Source of the DNA: Bifidobacterium [indicum] DSM 20214 = LMG 11587
GTDB taxonomy: Bacteria; Actinomycetota; Actinomycetes; Actinomycetales; Bifidobacteriaceae
Assembly (NCBI RefSeq): GCF_000706765.1
Contig: NZ_CP006018.1
Span: forward strand, 1,054,001 to 1,118,000
Direction of reading: 5' to 3'
Length of the DNA: 64,000 nucleotides
Position 1 is the stretch's first letter. Each line of letters opens with the position of its first letter. The translations under genes were made by a program, and so were the position numbers. Shown here in pieces: positions 1 to 8,263 of this stretch. Under the pieces are notes generated by a model. It was not told the origin of the DNA. It saw only the letters and a list, made by a program, of their open reading frames with translations, and made no database searches.

Positions 1-302
1 ATCCGCATCCGCAGAGAGCAGGCTGGCGTTCGAATCACTTGACGGAATCATGGGGCCTCGCATGATGACCGGACCACTATGGTAGGTCCTCCCCATATCC
101 TGCTCCTCTTCGAACGCTTTGCCGCCCTTGTTCAGCATCTTCGCCTGTTCCCTCATGTTTTGGTCTTCCATCATCGCTCTCCCCATCTTCTGTATCTCTT
201 CGTCCCGATTCACCTGCAGAAGTTGATTCTGCGTGGGTTCCAGACCCTCCCGGCCGCCAACATCCGGGTACCTGCCTCATATACTTCAGCAATATCATCC
301 AT
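1..302 (-). pseudogene. Partial, probably frameshifted ORF of unknown function
   Basis: Reading leftwards, an open frame runs from about base 213 (GTG) to the window edge without a stop. It encodes a hydrophilic, Glu/Met/Lys-rich, probably helical segment with motifs such as EEIQKMGRAMMEDQ and LNKGGKAFEEEQ. Upstream in a second frame (ATG at 302) the peptide MDDIAEVYEAGTRMLAAG reads plausibly into the first frame if one base is gained or lost near the G-rich run around 252-262. I see no Shine-Dalgarno sequence before the ATG. I do not recognise the family. It may be a decayed gene or an intact gene starting at GTG 213; the rest lies outside the window. Confidence 0.35.
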
Positions 303-341
303 CAGGAGCACGACTCAACCAGTCGAATACCCCACCTTACT

Positions 342-372
342 TTAATGGACCAGACCATATCCGGTCCATTAA
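342..372. promoter_or_regulatory. 31-bp perfect dyad, possible operator
   Basis: Two 10-bp arms (342-351 TTAATGGACC and 363-372 GGTCCATTAA) are perfect inverted repeats around an 11-bp spacer. Neither side is followed by a T-run, so an operator for a dimeric regulator fits better than an intrinsic terminator. It lies between the broken ORF at the left edge and the small gene pair at 525-991. The regulator is unknown. Confidence 0.45.
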
Positions 373-524
373 GCTCGATCGGCAGTCAAAGGCGGGGACG
401 AACACCCACTTAGCACAATGGAATATCCTATAATCGGCAGGTGCGCAGACGGTAATCGCCCTGACATGCCGCACAGCCAGGTCCCGCCCAAGAAACCCGC
501 CAAAATACCAGCAGGGAGCAATCC

Positions 525-806
525 ATGGAATTTCAGCCCATGATCCATCCGAGGATTCATCGTACGCATCCCGACATTGACCAGCAGGACATCTTGGAGG
601 TCTGGCGCAATGCCCTTGTTTCAGCACCGGTCATCAACAGCCAGGGAAGCCGAAAGGTCTGGCTGACCCTGGGCTTCGACGGGCAGGGAAGGCTGATGGA
701 GCTGGCCTCCGTCAACGACGACGCCAGGCTCTGGATGGTCTTCCATGCCATGACTCCCCCTTCACGCAAAACCCTACGGGAGTTCCTCACGAGGGGAAGG
801 GATTGA
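525..806 (+). CDS. Small toxin-like protein of a putative two-gene toxin-antitoxin pair
   Basis: 93 aa, start ATG after an AGGGAG ribosome-binding site. The pattern HPRI..(H)PDI...DILEVWRNAL, then GFDGQGRLMEL, then VFHAMTPPSRKTLREF resembles small actinobacterial proteins of about 90 aa with a RelE/BrnT-like layout: a strand with a Gly-Arg turn, then a conserved HAM.PP..KTL motif. Its stop overlaps the next start (TGATG at 804-808), so the two genes are probably translationally coupled. A toxin role is inferred from size, layout and coupling; no activity is established by the sequence. Confidence 0.55.
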   Translation: MEFQPMIHPRIHRTHPDIDQQDILEVWRNALVSAPVINSQGSRKVWLTLGFDGQGRLMELASVNDDARLWMVFHAMTPPSRKTLREFLTRGRD

Positions 807-991
807 TGGCCACCAACGAAGGCAAGGACTGGAATACCCTGTCAGGAATCAGCGAAGAGGAACTGAACCTGCTGAGCCGACCCTTCCAGGATGGAACCTG
901 GTCAGGCGAGTTGGGTCAGGTTTGGCCAGAGCACCCTCGTCTCCACCCCGGTTACCCCACCTCCTCGGACTGCATCTGCCACAAGGACTGA
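806..991 (+). CDS. Short ORF coupled to the toxin-like gene; possible truncated antitoxin
   Basis: 61 aa from the ATG overlapping the upstream stop (TGATG); a TTG three bases earlier is in frame but less likely. The N-terminus (GKDWNTLSGISEEELNLL) looks like the start of a small antitoxin partner, but the C-terminal half (Pro/His/Cys-rich, ending ICHKD) has no antitoxin character and may be read-through after a lost frame. No DNA-binding motif is visible. Either a short partner protein or a decayed antitoxin. Confidence 0.4.
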   Translation: MATNEGKDWNTLSGISEEELNLLSRPFQDGTWSGELGQVWPEHPRLHPGYPTSSDCICHKD

Positions 992-1041
992 TGGGCGAAA
1001 TAGACAACAAGGCAACACCATGAGTCGAACCTCGACTCTCC

Positions 1042-2799
1042 CTATAAGGACCAGTCTGCGCTCTCGCCCTGCAAGCGAACCATCCGCGCAAACTCACCAT
1101 CTGCGGCCATAAGCTCCTGCGGAGAACCCTGCTCGACCACACGCCCATGGTCAAGAACGACAATCTTGTCGGCCTGCTCAACAGTACGCATCCGGTGGGC
1201 AATGACCATGACGGTCTTCCCCACCAGTAATTGCGACAGGGCTTCCTGCACCTGCGTCTCGTTCTCCACATCCAGGGAGGCAGTGGCCTCGTCAAGCAGG
1301 ACAATCGGGGCGTCCTTGAGAATGGCTCTGGCAATGGAGATTCGTTGCCGCTCACCTCCGGAAAGTCTGGAACCGTTTTCACCAATCATCGTTTCGTACC
1401 CCTGTGGCAGACGTGAGACGAACTGGTCGCAGTTGGCGGCCCTGGCCGCAGCCAGCACCTCCTCGTCACTGGCACCGCACCGCCCCATTCGAATATTGCC
1501 CATGACCGTGTCGTCAAAGAGCATCACGTCCTGGAAAACCACGGCATAGTCTCGCAGGAGAACCTCCGGATCCACCTTGCTCACATCCACCCCTCCTACG
1601 GTGATGGAACCTGAAGCGGCATCCCAGAAACGAGCCGCCAACCGAGCGCAGGTTGATTTCCCTGATCCCGAGGGGCCAACCAGGGCCGTGATCTCCCCTT
1701 CTTTGGCAGTGAAACCGACATCTTCAAGAACTGGCTCACCTGCCGCCTTACCCGCAAGGCCAGGATAGGAGAAGGCAACATGGTTGAAGACGATATCGTG
1801 CCCTACGGGATGGAATTCCATACTCCCCTCAGCTACGGGTTCCTCGGTGATGGAGCGAATCCGTCGGGCCGAACCCTGGGACTGAAAGAGCTCCGAAACC
1901 AGCATCAGCGCCTGATCAAAGGGCGAGTAGATCCGTGAGACCATCAGGAGGAAAAGGAACATGACCATGAAGTCGATCCTGCCCTGAATGATCAATCCGG
2001 CAGCCACCAGGAAGGTCGTCGCCACACCCAACCTCAAAACCACCATCGCGGAGTTCATTATGAGACCATTGGTCATCTCGGTTCGGACCGTAGTGGCTTC
2101 GGTGTCGTCGATGGTCGAGAAGAGCCTCTCCAGATACCTGCCTTCCTGGTTGGTGGCGTGAATCTCCCGAACGCAGTCAAGCGCCTCCTGAATACCGTCG
2201 CTAACACGAATCTGGGCCTGTCTCGTACGCTGTGACGCAGCTTCGACGAATCGCCGAGTGGCAAAGATGATGGCGAAGGCCACCGGCACACTCCAGAAGG
2301 CAGCCAGATCAAGAGCCCAATTGATGGGCAGAAGGGCCAGGAAGACCAGGACGGATGAGACGACCGCACCGTAGAGCTGGCTCAGCGCATGGGCGTAGGC
2401 ATGTTCCATGGTGGCCACATCACCCAGAATGGTATCGGTCAGATCAGCCAGGTCACGCCGCCCGAAAAAGGAGAGCGGCAGTTTACGCAATCGCTCGGCA
2501 AGGTCGATCCGCTGGGTTCCGGTCTGACTGAAAACCGCACCGTAGGAATAACTGTACTGGAACCAGGAGGTGCCGAAGAGGATAAGCGCAAAGACCAGGA
2601 GACCGGCCAGATAGGGCAGGACTTTCGGCAGAGGCGCCCCTGCCGTCAGATGCTCAACAAAAGCGTTCATGACCAGCAGAAGGGAGGCCGTTCCCGCCAT
2701 GATAATCAGATTGGTCAGTGTGGTCCACAGCGTTCCCAGAACTACGATCTTCATGCCTTGGTCGGACAGGGCATACTTCTTCTTGAATGAGGCGAACAC
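1042..2799 (-). CDS. ABC transporter, membrane-ATPase half-transporter (second subunit)
   Basis: 585 aa. The N-terminal half is an exporter-fold membrane domain with hydrophobic segments from about residue 20 to 290; the C-terminal half is a nucleotide-binding domain with Walker A GPSGSGKST, signature LSGGERQRIS, Walker B VLLDEATASLD and a switch His in AHR. Its start directly abuts the stop of the upstream half-transporter (2799/2800), so the two are co-translated and should form a heterodimer. The pair plus the divergent AraC regulator resembles YbtPQ/IrtAB-type siderophore importers, which use the exporter fold, but drug or peptide export cannot be excluded. Confidence 0.9.
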   Translation of the reverse strand: MFASFKKKYALSDQGMKIVVLGTLWTTLTNLIIMAGTASLLLVMNAFVEHLTAGAPLPKVLPYLAGLLVFALILFGTSWFQYSYSYGAVFSQTGTQRIDLAERLRKLPLSFFGRRDLADLTDTILGDVATMEHAYAHALSQLYGAVVSSVLVFLALLPINWALDLAAFWSVPVAFAIIFATRRFVEAASQRTRQAQIRVSDGIQEALDCVREIHATNQEGRYLERLFSTIDDTEATTVRTEMTNGLIMNSAMVVLRLGVATTFLVAAGLIIQGRIDFMVMFLFLLMVSRIYSPFDQALMLVSELFQSQGSARRIRSITEEPVAEGSMEFHPVGHDIVFNHVAFSYPGLAGKAAGEPVLEDVGFTAKEGEITALVGPSGSGKSTCARLAARFWDAASGSITVGGVDVSKVDPEVLLRDYAVVFQDVMLFDDTVMGNIRMGRCGASDEEVLAAARAANCDQFVSRLPQGYETMIGENGSRLSGGERQRISIARAILKDAPIVLLDEATASLDVENETQVQEALSQLLVGKTVMVIAHRMRTVEQADKIVVLDHGRVVEQGSPQELMAADGEFARMVRLQGESADWSL

Positions 2800-4818
2800 T
2801 TATGCCTCACCTCCTTCCCTCTGGATGTCGGAATCATCGGTAGACAAGTCCGCAACGAATGGCCCTGTACCGGGAACGGTGTGCTCCTCATCCGCAGTGG
2901 AGTCTGCGGGATTTCGCCCCGCTTCACCGGCAGCCTTCGGAGAGTTGTCGACCTTCCAGGAGACCGCCCGTTCGTAATCAGACCAGATACGGGCATAGGT
3001 ACCCTGCGCGTCAAGAAGCTGGCGATGAGTACCCTGCTCAACCAGGCGGCCCCCATCCAGCACCAGGATTCGATCGACATCAGCCACAGTCGATAGACGG
3101 TGGGCAATCATGAGCACGGTTCGCCGACGGTCTCCTTCGGCCCGGGTCAGCTTGGTCAGAGCCTTCTGTATCAAGACCTCGTTCTCGGGATCAGCAAAAG
3201 CAGTCGCCTCATCCAGGACCACAATGGGAGACTCCTTGAGAATTGCCCTGGCCAGGGCCACGCGCTGGACCTCTCCCCCGGAAAGGTAGATTCCACCTGA
3301 ACCGAGCATGGTGTCAAGCCCATCGGGAAGCTTGTCAACGATGTCCATGCACTGAGCCGCTCTCAACGCGTCCATGACCTGCTCGGGAGTGGCTTCCGGT
3401 CTGGCTGCGCGAACGTTCTCCAGGAGGGTGGTCGAAAAGAGTCTGTTGGTCTGAAAGACAAAGGCGACCTGCCCCATCAGATCGTGTGGATCGATGGATC
3501 TGACATCAATACCACCCACGGCGACCCTACCCGAATCCACATCCCAAAAACGCGGCAACAGACTGGCACAGGTCGATTTGCCGCCTCCTGAAGGGCCGAC
3601 CAGGGCCACGGTTTCACCCTCCGGCACCTCGAAATCGATCCGCTCCAGTGCCGGGTGATCGGCACCCGGATAGGTATACGACACCTGATCCAAGGAAGCA
3701 TCCGCAGACTTCGGATGTTCCGGTTCGGCAGACACCGCGAGGGGATCAATGCTGAGCACACCAGTGATTCTGTTCAAGGCGTCATCGGCCTTGCTGAAGG
3801 ACTCGCTGGAGAACTGGAGACGGGTCATGGCAGTAGGAACCATACCCGAGAAGACTGCATAGAAAGCGAAATCAGTCAGGAATGAAGTGAAGTCACCCTG
3901 CCCAGAAGCCAGCAGGATGGCCACAGGAATCAGGAAGATCACGGTCCCGTTCAGGGCAGTCATCTGAATGGTCTGGGGCAGGTGACAGACCTTCATGGAA
4001 TAGGTCCTGGCTATTCGGCTGTAATGCTCGATGGCCTCATGGAACGCCTTGAAGGAGTACACCGTCTGTTGGAAGACCTTGACGACCGGAATACCGCGGA
4101 CATATTCGGTCCCGGTCTTCGACATCCGCACCAGCGCATCCTGGTATTCCGTCATAAAGGACTGTCCCTGATCGTTCATCATCATGCGGATGCAGACCAG
4201 GGCAATCAGAATGGGGAAGAGGCAGGCCAGGCCCATACGCCAGTCGAAGACCAGCATCAGTATCGGCATGCCCAGAATCATGGCGAAGGATCCAGCCGCG
4301 TCGGGGAGGATATGGGCGAGAAGATTCTCGGTATCACCCGCCGAGCCATCAATGGTTCGGCGCAGCTCGCCGGAGGCATGGAGGTCGAAATATCCCAGAG
4401 GAAGGCTCAGCAAGTGGCCTATGGCCGCTTTGCGCATGTTGGATGCGCTTCGGAAAGCCGCCAGGTGCGCCATCAGCAGCCCTGCACAATACAGAATGAC
4501 GGAAGCCGCCGCAAGCCCTAATCCTATCCATCCGTATGCGGCTATTCCCGTAGCTTGCGACCACCCCGGAGCAACAGCGAGAAGGTCCTTTACCGCCAAC
4601 CATATGCAGATGTATGGCCCAAAGCCGGCAATCGTGGAGAGGGCAGACAAGCAACAGCCGAGATAGGAGAACACCTTACGCGGGCCGGCGAAATCCAGCA
4701 ATTGCATCAAGGAGCTACGCCCATGCAGTCTCTCACGGTCAGGCGCACCTCCCCCGCCTTGTGCCCTGCCTTCTACAGGATTCGGTTCGCTTCCCGAATC
4801 CGACTGGTCTGTGGTCAT
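2800..4818 (-). CDS. ABC transporter, membrane-ATPase half-transporter (first subunit)
   Basis: 672 aa from the ATG at 4818, chosen because an AGGAGG ribosome-binding site precedes it at the right distance; a longer frame continues to 5073 without one. A polar, Gly/Glu-rich N-terminus (about 40 aa) precedes the exporter-type membrane domain. The ATPase domain has Walker A GPSGGGKST, signature LSGGEVQRVAL and Walker B VVLDEATAFADPENE. The AFADPENE form of the D-loop region is, in my recollection, common in the siderophore-type YbtPQ/IrtAB half-transporters. An acidic tail follows the ATPase domain. Divergent from the AraC gene at 4997. Confidence 0.9.
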   Translation of the reverse strand: MTTDQSDSGSEPNPVEGRAQGGGGAPDRERLHGRSSLMQLLDFAGPRKVFSYLGCCLSALSTIAGFGPYICIWLAVKDLLAVAPGWSQATGIAAYGWIGLGLAAASVILYCAGLLMAHLAAFRSASNMRKAAIGHLLSLPLGYFDLHASGELRRTIDGSAGDTENLLAHILPDAAGSFAMILGMPILMLVFDWRMGLACLFPILIALVCIRMMMNDQGQSFMTEYQDALVRMSKTGTEYVRGIPVVKVFQQTVYSFKAFHEAIEHYSRIARTYSMKVCHLPQTIQMTALNGTVIFLIPVAILLASGQGDFTSFLTDFAFYAVFSGMVPTAMTRLQFSSESFSKADDALNRITGVLSIDPLAVSAEPEHPKSADASLDQVSYTYPGADHPALERIDFEVPEGETVALVGPSGGGKSTCASLLPRFWDVDSGRVAVGGIDVRSIDPHDLMGQVAFVFQTNRLFSTTLLENVRAARPEATPEQVMDALRAAQCMDIVDKLPDGLDTMLGSGGIYLSGGEVQRVALARAILKESPIVVLDEATAFADPENEVLIQKALTKLTRAEGDRRRTVLMIAHRLSTVADVDRILVLDGGRLVEQGTHRQLLDAQGTYARIWSDYERAVSWKVDNSPKAAGEAGRNPADSTADEEHTVPGTGPFVADLSTDDSDIQREGGEA

Positions 4819-4996
4819 CTCTTTCCTCCTGATTTTCATCCAAAACCCTTGTCGTCCGCTGCCATCGAACGTAATCTGAGAAGCCACTGGTCGAAAGACC
4901 GTCACCGAGCGGCGGATGAATCCATAAAAGGTGGGGACGAAAGCGAAAGTCTGCCGAGATTGTCGTAAAAGCCGGCAGGATGAAACCAGGTGAGCA

Positions 4997-5971
4997 ATGA
5001 CAGACCACGCAATACGCTCCGAGTCCCGCGAGCTACAGACCCTGTACCGCCCCCAGGCGGAGCAACTCGGCATGGAACTCCATCACCGATCGGCAGGACT
5101 GGTGGGGCAGGTTGATAACGACATCTGCCGAGGTAGGTTCCAAGCCAATCCGGCGGGTCCATATTGCCTGGTCATATGGCACGACATCACCTTCCTGCGC
5201 GAGGTGAACTTCAGCGAGTACTCCATGACCGATTACGCCTGCCTGACCATGGACGAGAGCCCGGCATCCAATGCCTCCCCTTATGGAGTGCAGCCATTTA
5301 CGATGCAGGAAGGCAATATGGTTTCTCTGGTCCAGCAGGCGGGATCAGTCACCTACCGCATACCGGCGGGCTCACGCTCGCTGACCCGGAGTATCTGCAT
5401 CCTGCCCGAGTATTTCATGGAGCTGGAAAGCCAGTGGCCCGGCCAGGTCAAGGGACTTTTCGACACCTTCGTCCAACCCTGGCCGTCCGATATTGCCCTG
5501 GCAGCTTCAACCGCCCTGTCAACACTCGCCCCCGGAAGACCGGACCAGACGGAGTTCCTCATAAAAGCACACATCGACCTCCTCCTGGCAAGGCTGGCCC
5601 AAACTTCCTCCGCCTTTGCGCATGGCCACGAATCGTCACGCGACCAGGACCTGGTCCAACAGGTCAAAACCCACATCCAAACCCACCTGGGCGGCGACCT
5701 CTCCCTCGAACAGATAGCCCGATCCCTGTATGTAGGACGAACACGTTTATGTCTCGCCTTCAGGAGTCAGACCGGCACAAGTCTGGCCAAGTACATCAGA
5801 GAGCGAAGAATGAACCGGGCCCGCCGTCTCCTCTCGTCCACCGATGAGGACGTTGCCTGGATTGGACGGCAGGTCGGATACGAGCGCCCCAGCTCATTCA
5901 GCGCGGCTTTCACCCGGGAAACCGGAGTTGCCCCGATCGTTTGGCGCGAGTTGAGCAATCGTAGCGATTGA
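4997..5971 (+). CDS. AraC-family transcriptional regulator
   Basis: 324 aa, ATG preceded by AGGTGAG. The C-terminal ~100 residues form the double helix-turn-helix: DLSLEQIARSLYVGRTRL, then VAWIGRQVGYERPSSFSAAF and the family-typical FxRETGxxP ending. The N-terminal ~200 residues are an uncharacterised ligand-sensing region. It is divergent from the ABC pair across a 178-bp intergenic region, the usual arrangement for a regulator of the adjacent transporter. By analogy with YbtA/PchR it may respond to an iron-siderophore complex; this is inference. Confidence 0.88.
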   Translation: MTDHAIRSESRELQTLYRPQAEQLGMELHHRSAGLVGQVDNDICRGRFQANPAGPYCLVIWHDITFLREVNFSEYSMTDYACLTMDESPASNASPYGVQPFTMQEGNMVSLVQQAGSVTYRIPAGSRSLTRSICILPEYFMELESQWPGQVKGLFDTFVQPWPSDIALAASTALSTLAPGRPDQTEFLIKAHIDLLLARLAQTSSAFAHGHESSRDQDLVQQVKTHIQTHLGGDLSLEQIARSLYVGRTRLCLAFRSQTGTSLAKYIRERRMNRARRLLSSTDEDVAWIGRQVGYERPSSFSAAFTRETGVAPIVWRELSNRSD

Positions 5972-6210
5972 GCTCGCTGCAAGCGCTGCATCCGCTTGGC
6001 AGAGGGGAATCATCTCACGTTCCTCCTCCCTGTAGAGCAGGTTCATGTTGCTCTGCATGGAAACAAGGGGGCCATCCGTGGACTGCCGCAACGAACTGGG
6101 CTTTCTCGAACTGCCAGGCGTACGTGGCGCTCACTCCCAGGTAGCGCGTATCTTTGCCCGCCTTCACCCGATCCCACGGTCTCTTCTTCTGCGCATAACA
6201 GCTGTGCTTA

Positions 6211-6894
6211 TTAGTGCTTATCCGCGATAACCGAGCTCAGCCCCTGCCAGGTTCTCGCGCTTTTCAAAATGAGCGCACGGCCTGAGAAACTCGACCAAAA
6301 TCTGGTCCGCTCCACTTCATCGACGATGGCTCCCTGGGTCGAGGGATCATCGCAATAGCAGACTTCACCTTTTGCGTTCGATACTTGAGTGCCACGGAAT
6401 ACGACCAAGTGTCCGCCTTTTGCACTTGGGGTCATTGGGAAGTTGCAGGACACGGAAACAATCGGAGTGATTTGGACTGCAGGTAGACTCTCCAAAAAAC
6501 CAATCGATGCTTCCGGGAAAACCTCACCATCCAAGCCATAGGAACGTCCCAATTCAAGAAGACCCTGCAGTATCCACCCTTTCGCAGCATCATAGGCTCC
6601 GCTCTCAATCCCCTCAGCCAACAAGGTATCAAGAGTCGGTACAGAGAGTCCTTCGGCATCCAGAATCGTCTGGATACATGCCAGACCGCAACAGTTGTCT
6701 TCCCACTCCAGTCGCGACAGCGTCGCTCCGCCGGGCAAGACGATGTCTCGAAGCAGAGCATGTTGCGGATATCGATGAGACTCCAAAACCGTACCGGGTA
6801 TGGTCACTTCGTACTCCTTTGCCAGGTCCCCTCTTCGCCCCACAAGCCTGGACCGAAATACAGCGTGCCAGTGCCAAACAGCTGCGAACAACAT
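6211..6894 (-). CDS. C39-like papain-fold cysteine peptidase
   Basis: 227 aa, with GGAG 8 nt before the ATG. The candidate catalytic residues are Cys in EDNCCGLACIQTIL (about residue 68), His in GGHLVVFRG and Asp in CYCDDPSTQG, in the order and spacing of C39/peptidase C39-like domains. No signal peptide, membrane segment or ABC domain follows, so it is not a full bacteriocin exporter-peptidase; it acts alone in the cytoplasm or on a small local substrate. The first ~40 residues are basic and hydrophobic without clear homology. A 25-codon ORF with its own strong ribosome-binding site lies 18 bp upstream. Confidence 0.72.
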   Translation of the reverse strand: MLFAAVWHWHAVFRSRLVGRRGDLAKEYEVTIPGTVLESHRYPQHALLRDIVLPGGATLSRLEWEDNCCGLACIQTILDAEGLSVPTLDTLLAEGIESGAYDAAKGWILQGLLELGRSYGLDGEVFPEASIGFLESLPAVQITPIVSVSCNFPMTPSAKGGHLVVFRGTQVSNAKGEVCYCDDPSTQGAIVDEVERTRFWSSFSGRALILKSARTWQGLSSVIADKH

Positions 6895-6912
6895 GTAGGC
6901 GTCTCCATTACT

Positions 6913-6990
6913 TCACCAATTCAATATCATTATTGCCTGTTTCACGACAACTTGGCATAAATACACAAATCCTACGGATCCGTGAAGCAC
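6913..6990 (-). CDS. Possible 25-aa peptide upstream of the C39-like peptidase
   Basis: GTG start at 6990 with AGGAG (7001-6997) six bases upstream; stop TGA at 6915-6913, 18 bp before the peptidase start. The product is hydrophobic (motifs GSVGFVYL, CQVVV, IMILNW) with one Cys and one Trp. It could be a peptide precursor, a leader peptide controlling the peptidase, or a chance ORF. There is no Gly-Gly processing motif. Confidence 0.3.
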   Translation of the reverse strand: MLHGSVGFVYLCQVVVKQAIMILNW

Positions 6991-7220
6991 CTTGTACTCC
7001 TACTAGCAAGACCAAGCTAGGCAGTGAGTTCAGAGGCTGGTCGAATCGCAATCATGCGAAAGACATTTTAGAGCCCCTCCTCAGCTCAGTTCCCGGAAAC
7101 CTCACTGAGCCAGACCGGGGCTGGACAGGTACACAACTCTTGCGATACTGAAGATATGACACGGAAGACCAGGCCAACCGACAATGGTCACAGACTCCAA
7201 TCGCAGGGTAAGGCTCAACC
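6991..7220. other. Gene-less spacer between divergent peptidase and ADP-ribosylglycohydrolase units
   Basis: No convincing ORF on either strand. It should contain the divergent promoters of the peptidase (minus) and the 7221-11397 cluster (plus). A perfect 10-bp palindrome ACGGATCCGT lies just left of it (6974-6983). Short inverted arms CTCAGT/ACTGAG occur at 7085-7090 and 7104-7109. I could not identify a strong -35/-10 pair. Confidence 0.4.
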
Positions 7221-8261
7221 ATGACAACATGTGACAGTCAGACCATGGACCGGGCGCTGGGGGCGCTGTCCGGCCTTTCGCTTGGCGACGCCCTGGGTAT
7301 GCCCACCCAGAGCATGAGCGACCAGGACATCAAAACGACCTACGGGCGCATCTCGACCCTGCGCGATGCGGTGCACGAGCAACCCATCGCTCCTGACATG
7401 CCAGCCGGGTCAGTTACGGACGACACCGATCAGGCCCTCATCGTGGCTGACCTGCTCATCCAGGGCGAAGGCCATATCGACCCCCAGACCTTTGCTCAGA
7501 GCCTGCTGCGCTGGGAAGACAGCATGCGAGCCCGTGGATCCCACGACCTACTGGGCCCATCCACCAAGCTTGCCTTGGAGGAGGTACGGGCCGGAGCCGA
7601 CATTGCGGGCACCGGCAAAACCGGCTGCACCAACGGTGCCGCCATGCGCGTGACACCCGTGGGCATCGCCACACCAATCAAGGGCGACACGGACCGATTC
7701 GCCCGGCGCGTATACGAGTCCTGCCAGGTCACCCATGACACTCTCCCCGGCTTCCAAGGAGCGGCCCTGGTCGCCGCAGCCGTAAGCTACGGGATGAATG
7801 GAGCGGATACTCATCAGGCGCTCCAGTCGGCGCTCACCGCAGTGTCCGGTATGCAGGTTCCGGCAGCATGGAGCCCCAAGGCCAACGTACTGACCCGTGC
7901 ACGAATTTCCATAGACCTGGCCCAGGCCAGCGCTTCGATCAGCAACGACGAGTTCGAGGACCGGCTACGCGCGGAGTGCGGCAGCTCCGTGGAAGCCAAC
8001 GAGTCCGTGCCGACGGCCTTCGCGCTGGCATGGAGGTTCGCGGAAAAGCCCACGGAAGCACTTCTTAGCGCAGCCAACCTGGGCGGCGATACGGATACCA
8101 TTGCCGCTATGGCAGGTGCCGTACTCGGGGCCTGCAACGGTATCGGCGGTTTCCCCAAAGATCTCCTCGACCAGGTGGCATCCGTGTCCAAGCTCGACCT
8201 GGCACCCATCGCCCGGCGGCTGGTGAACCTGCGGAATCGCCAGGACAGGCGGGCACAGTAA
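7221..8261 (+). CDS. ADP-ribosylglycohydrolase (DraG/ARH) family protein
   Basis: 346 aa, start ATG after GGTAAGG. It begins with the family opening ALGALSGLSLGDALGMPTQ and carries the two metal-binding signatures GSVTDDTDQ (about residue 75) and GGDTDTIAAMAGA (about residue 290), whose Asp residues bind the dinuclear Mg centre in DraG/ARH enzymes. The family cleaves N- or O-glycosidic bonds of ADP-ribose or related ribosides. Two bases separate it from a PfkB sugar/nucleoside kinase, and an NCS1 nucleobase permease follows. A role as riboside-hydrolysing enzyme in salvage is therefore more likely than protein de-ADP-ribosylation; this is inference. Confidence 0.85.
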   Translation: MTTCDSQTMDRALGALSGLSLGDALGMPTQSMSDQDIKTTYGRISTLRDAVHEQPIAPDMPAGSVTDDTDQALIVADLLIQGEGHIDPQTFAQSLLRWEDSMRARGSHDLLGPSTKLALEEVRAGADIAGTGKTGCTNGAAMRVTPVGIATPIKGDTDRFARRVYESCQVTHDTLPGFQGAALVAAAVSYGMNGADTHQALQSALTAVSGMQVPAAWSPKANVLTRARISIDLAQASASISNDEFEDRLRAECGSSVEANESVPTAFALAWRFAEKPTEALLSAANLGGDTDTIAAMAGAVLGACNGIGGFPKDLLDQVASVSKLDLAPIARRLVNLRNRQDRRAQ

Positions 8262-8263
8262 CC

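Noticed and set aside
849-1385. Minus-strand ORF overlapping the end of the ABC gene
   Set aside because: Different frame within the ATPase domain; no independent start signal.
2800-5073. Longer 757-aa form of the first ABC subunit
   Set aside because: The first 85 codons lack membrane or family features and overlap the AraC gene start; AGGAGG supports 4818.
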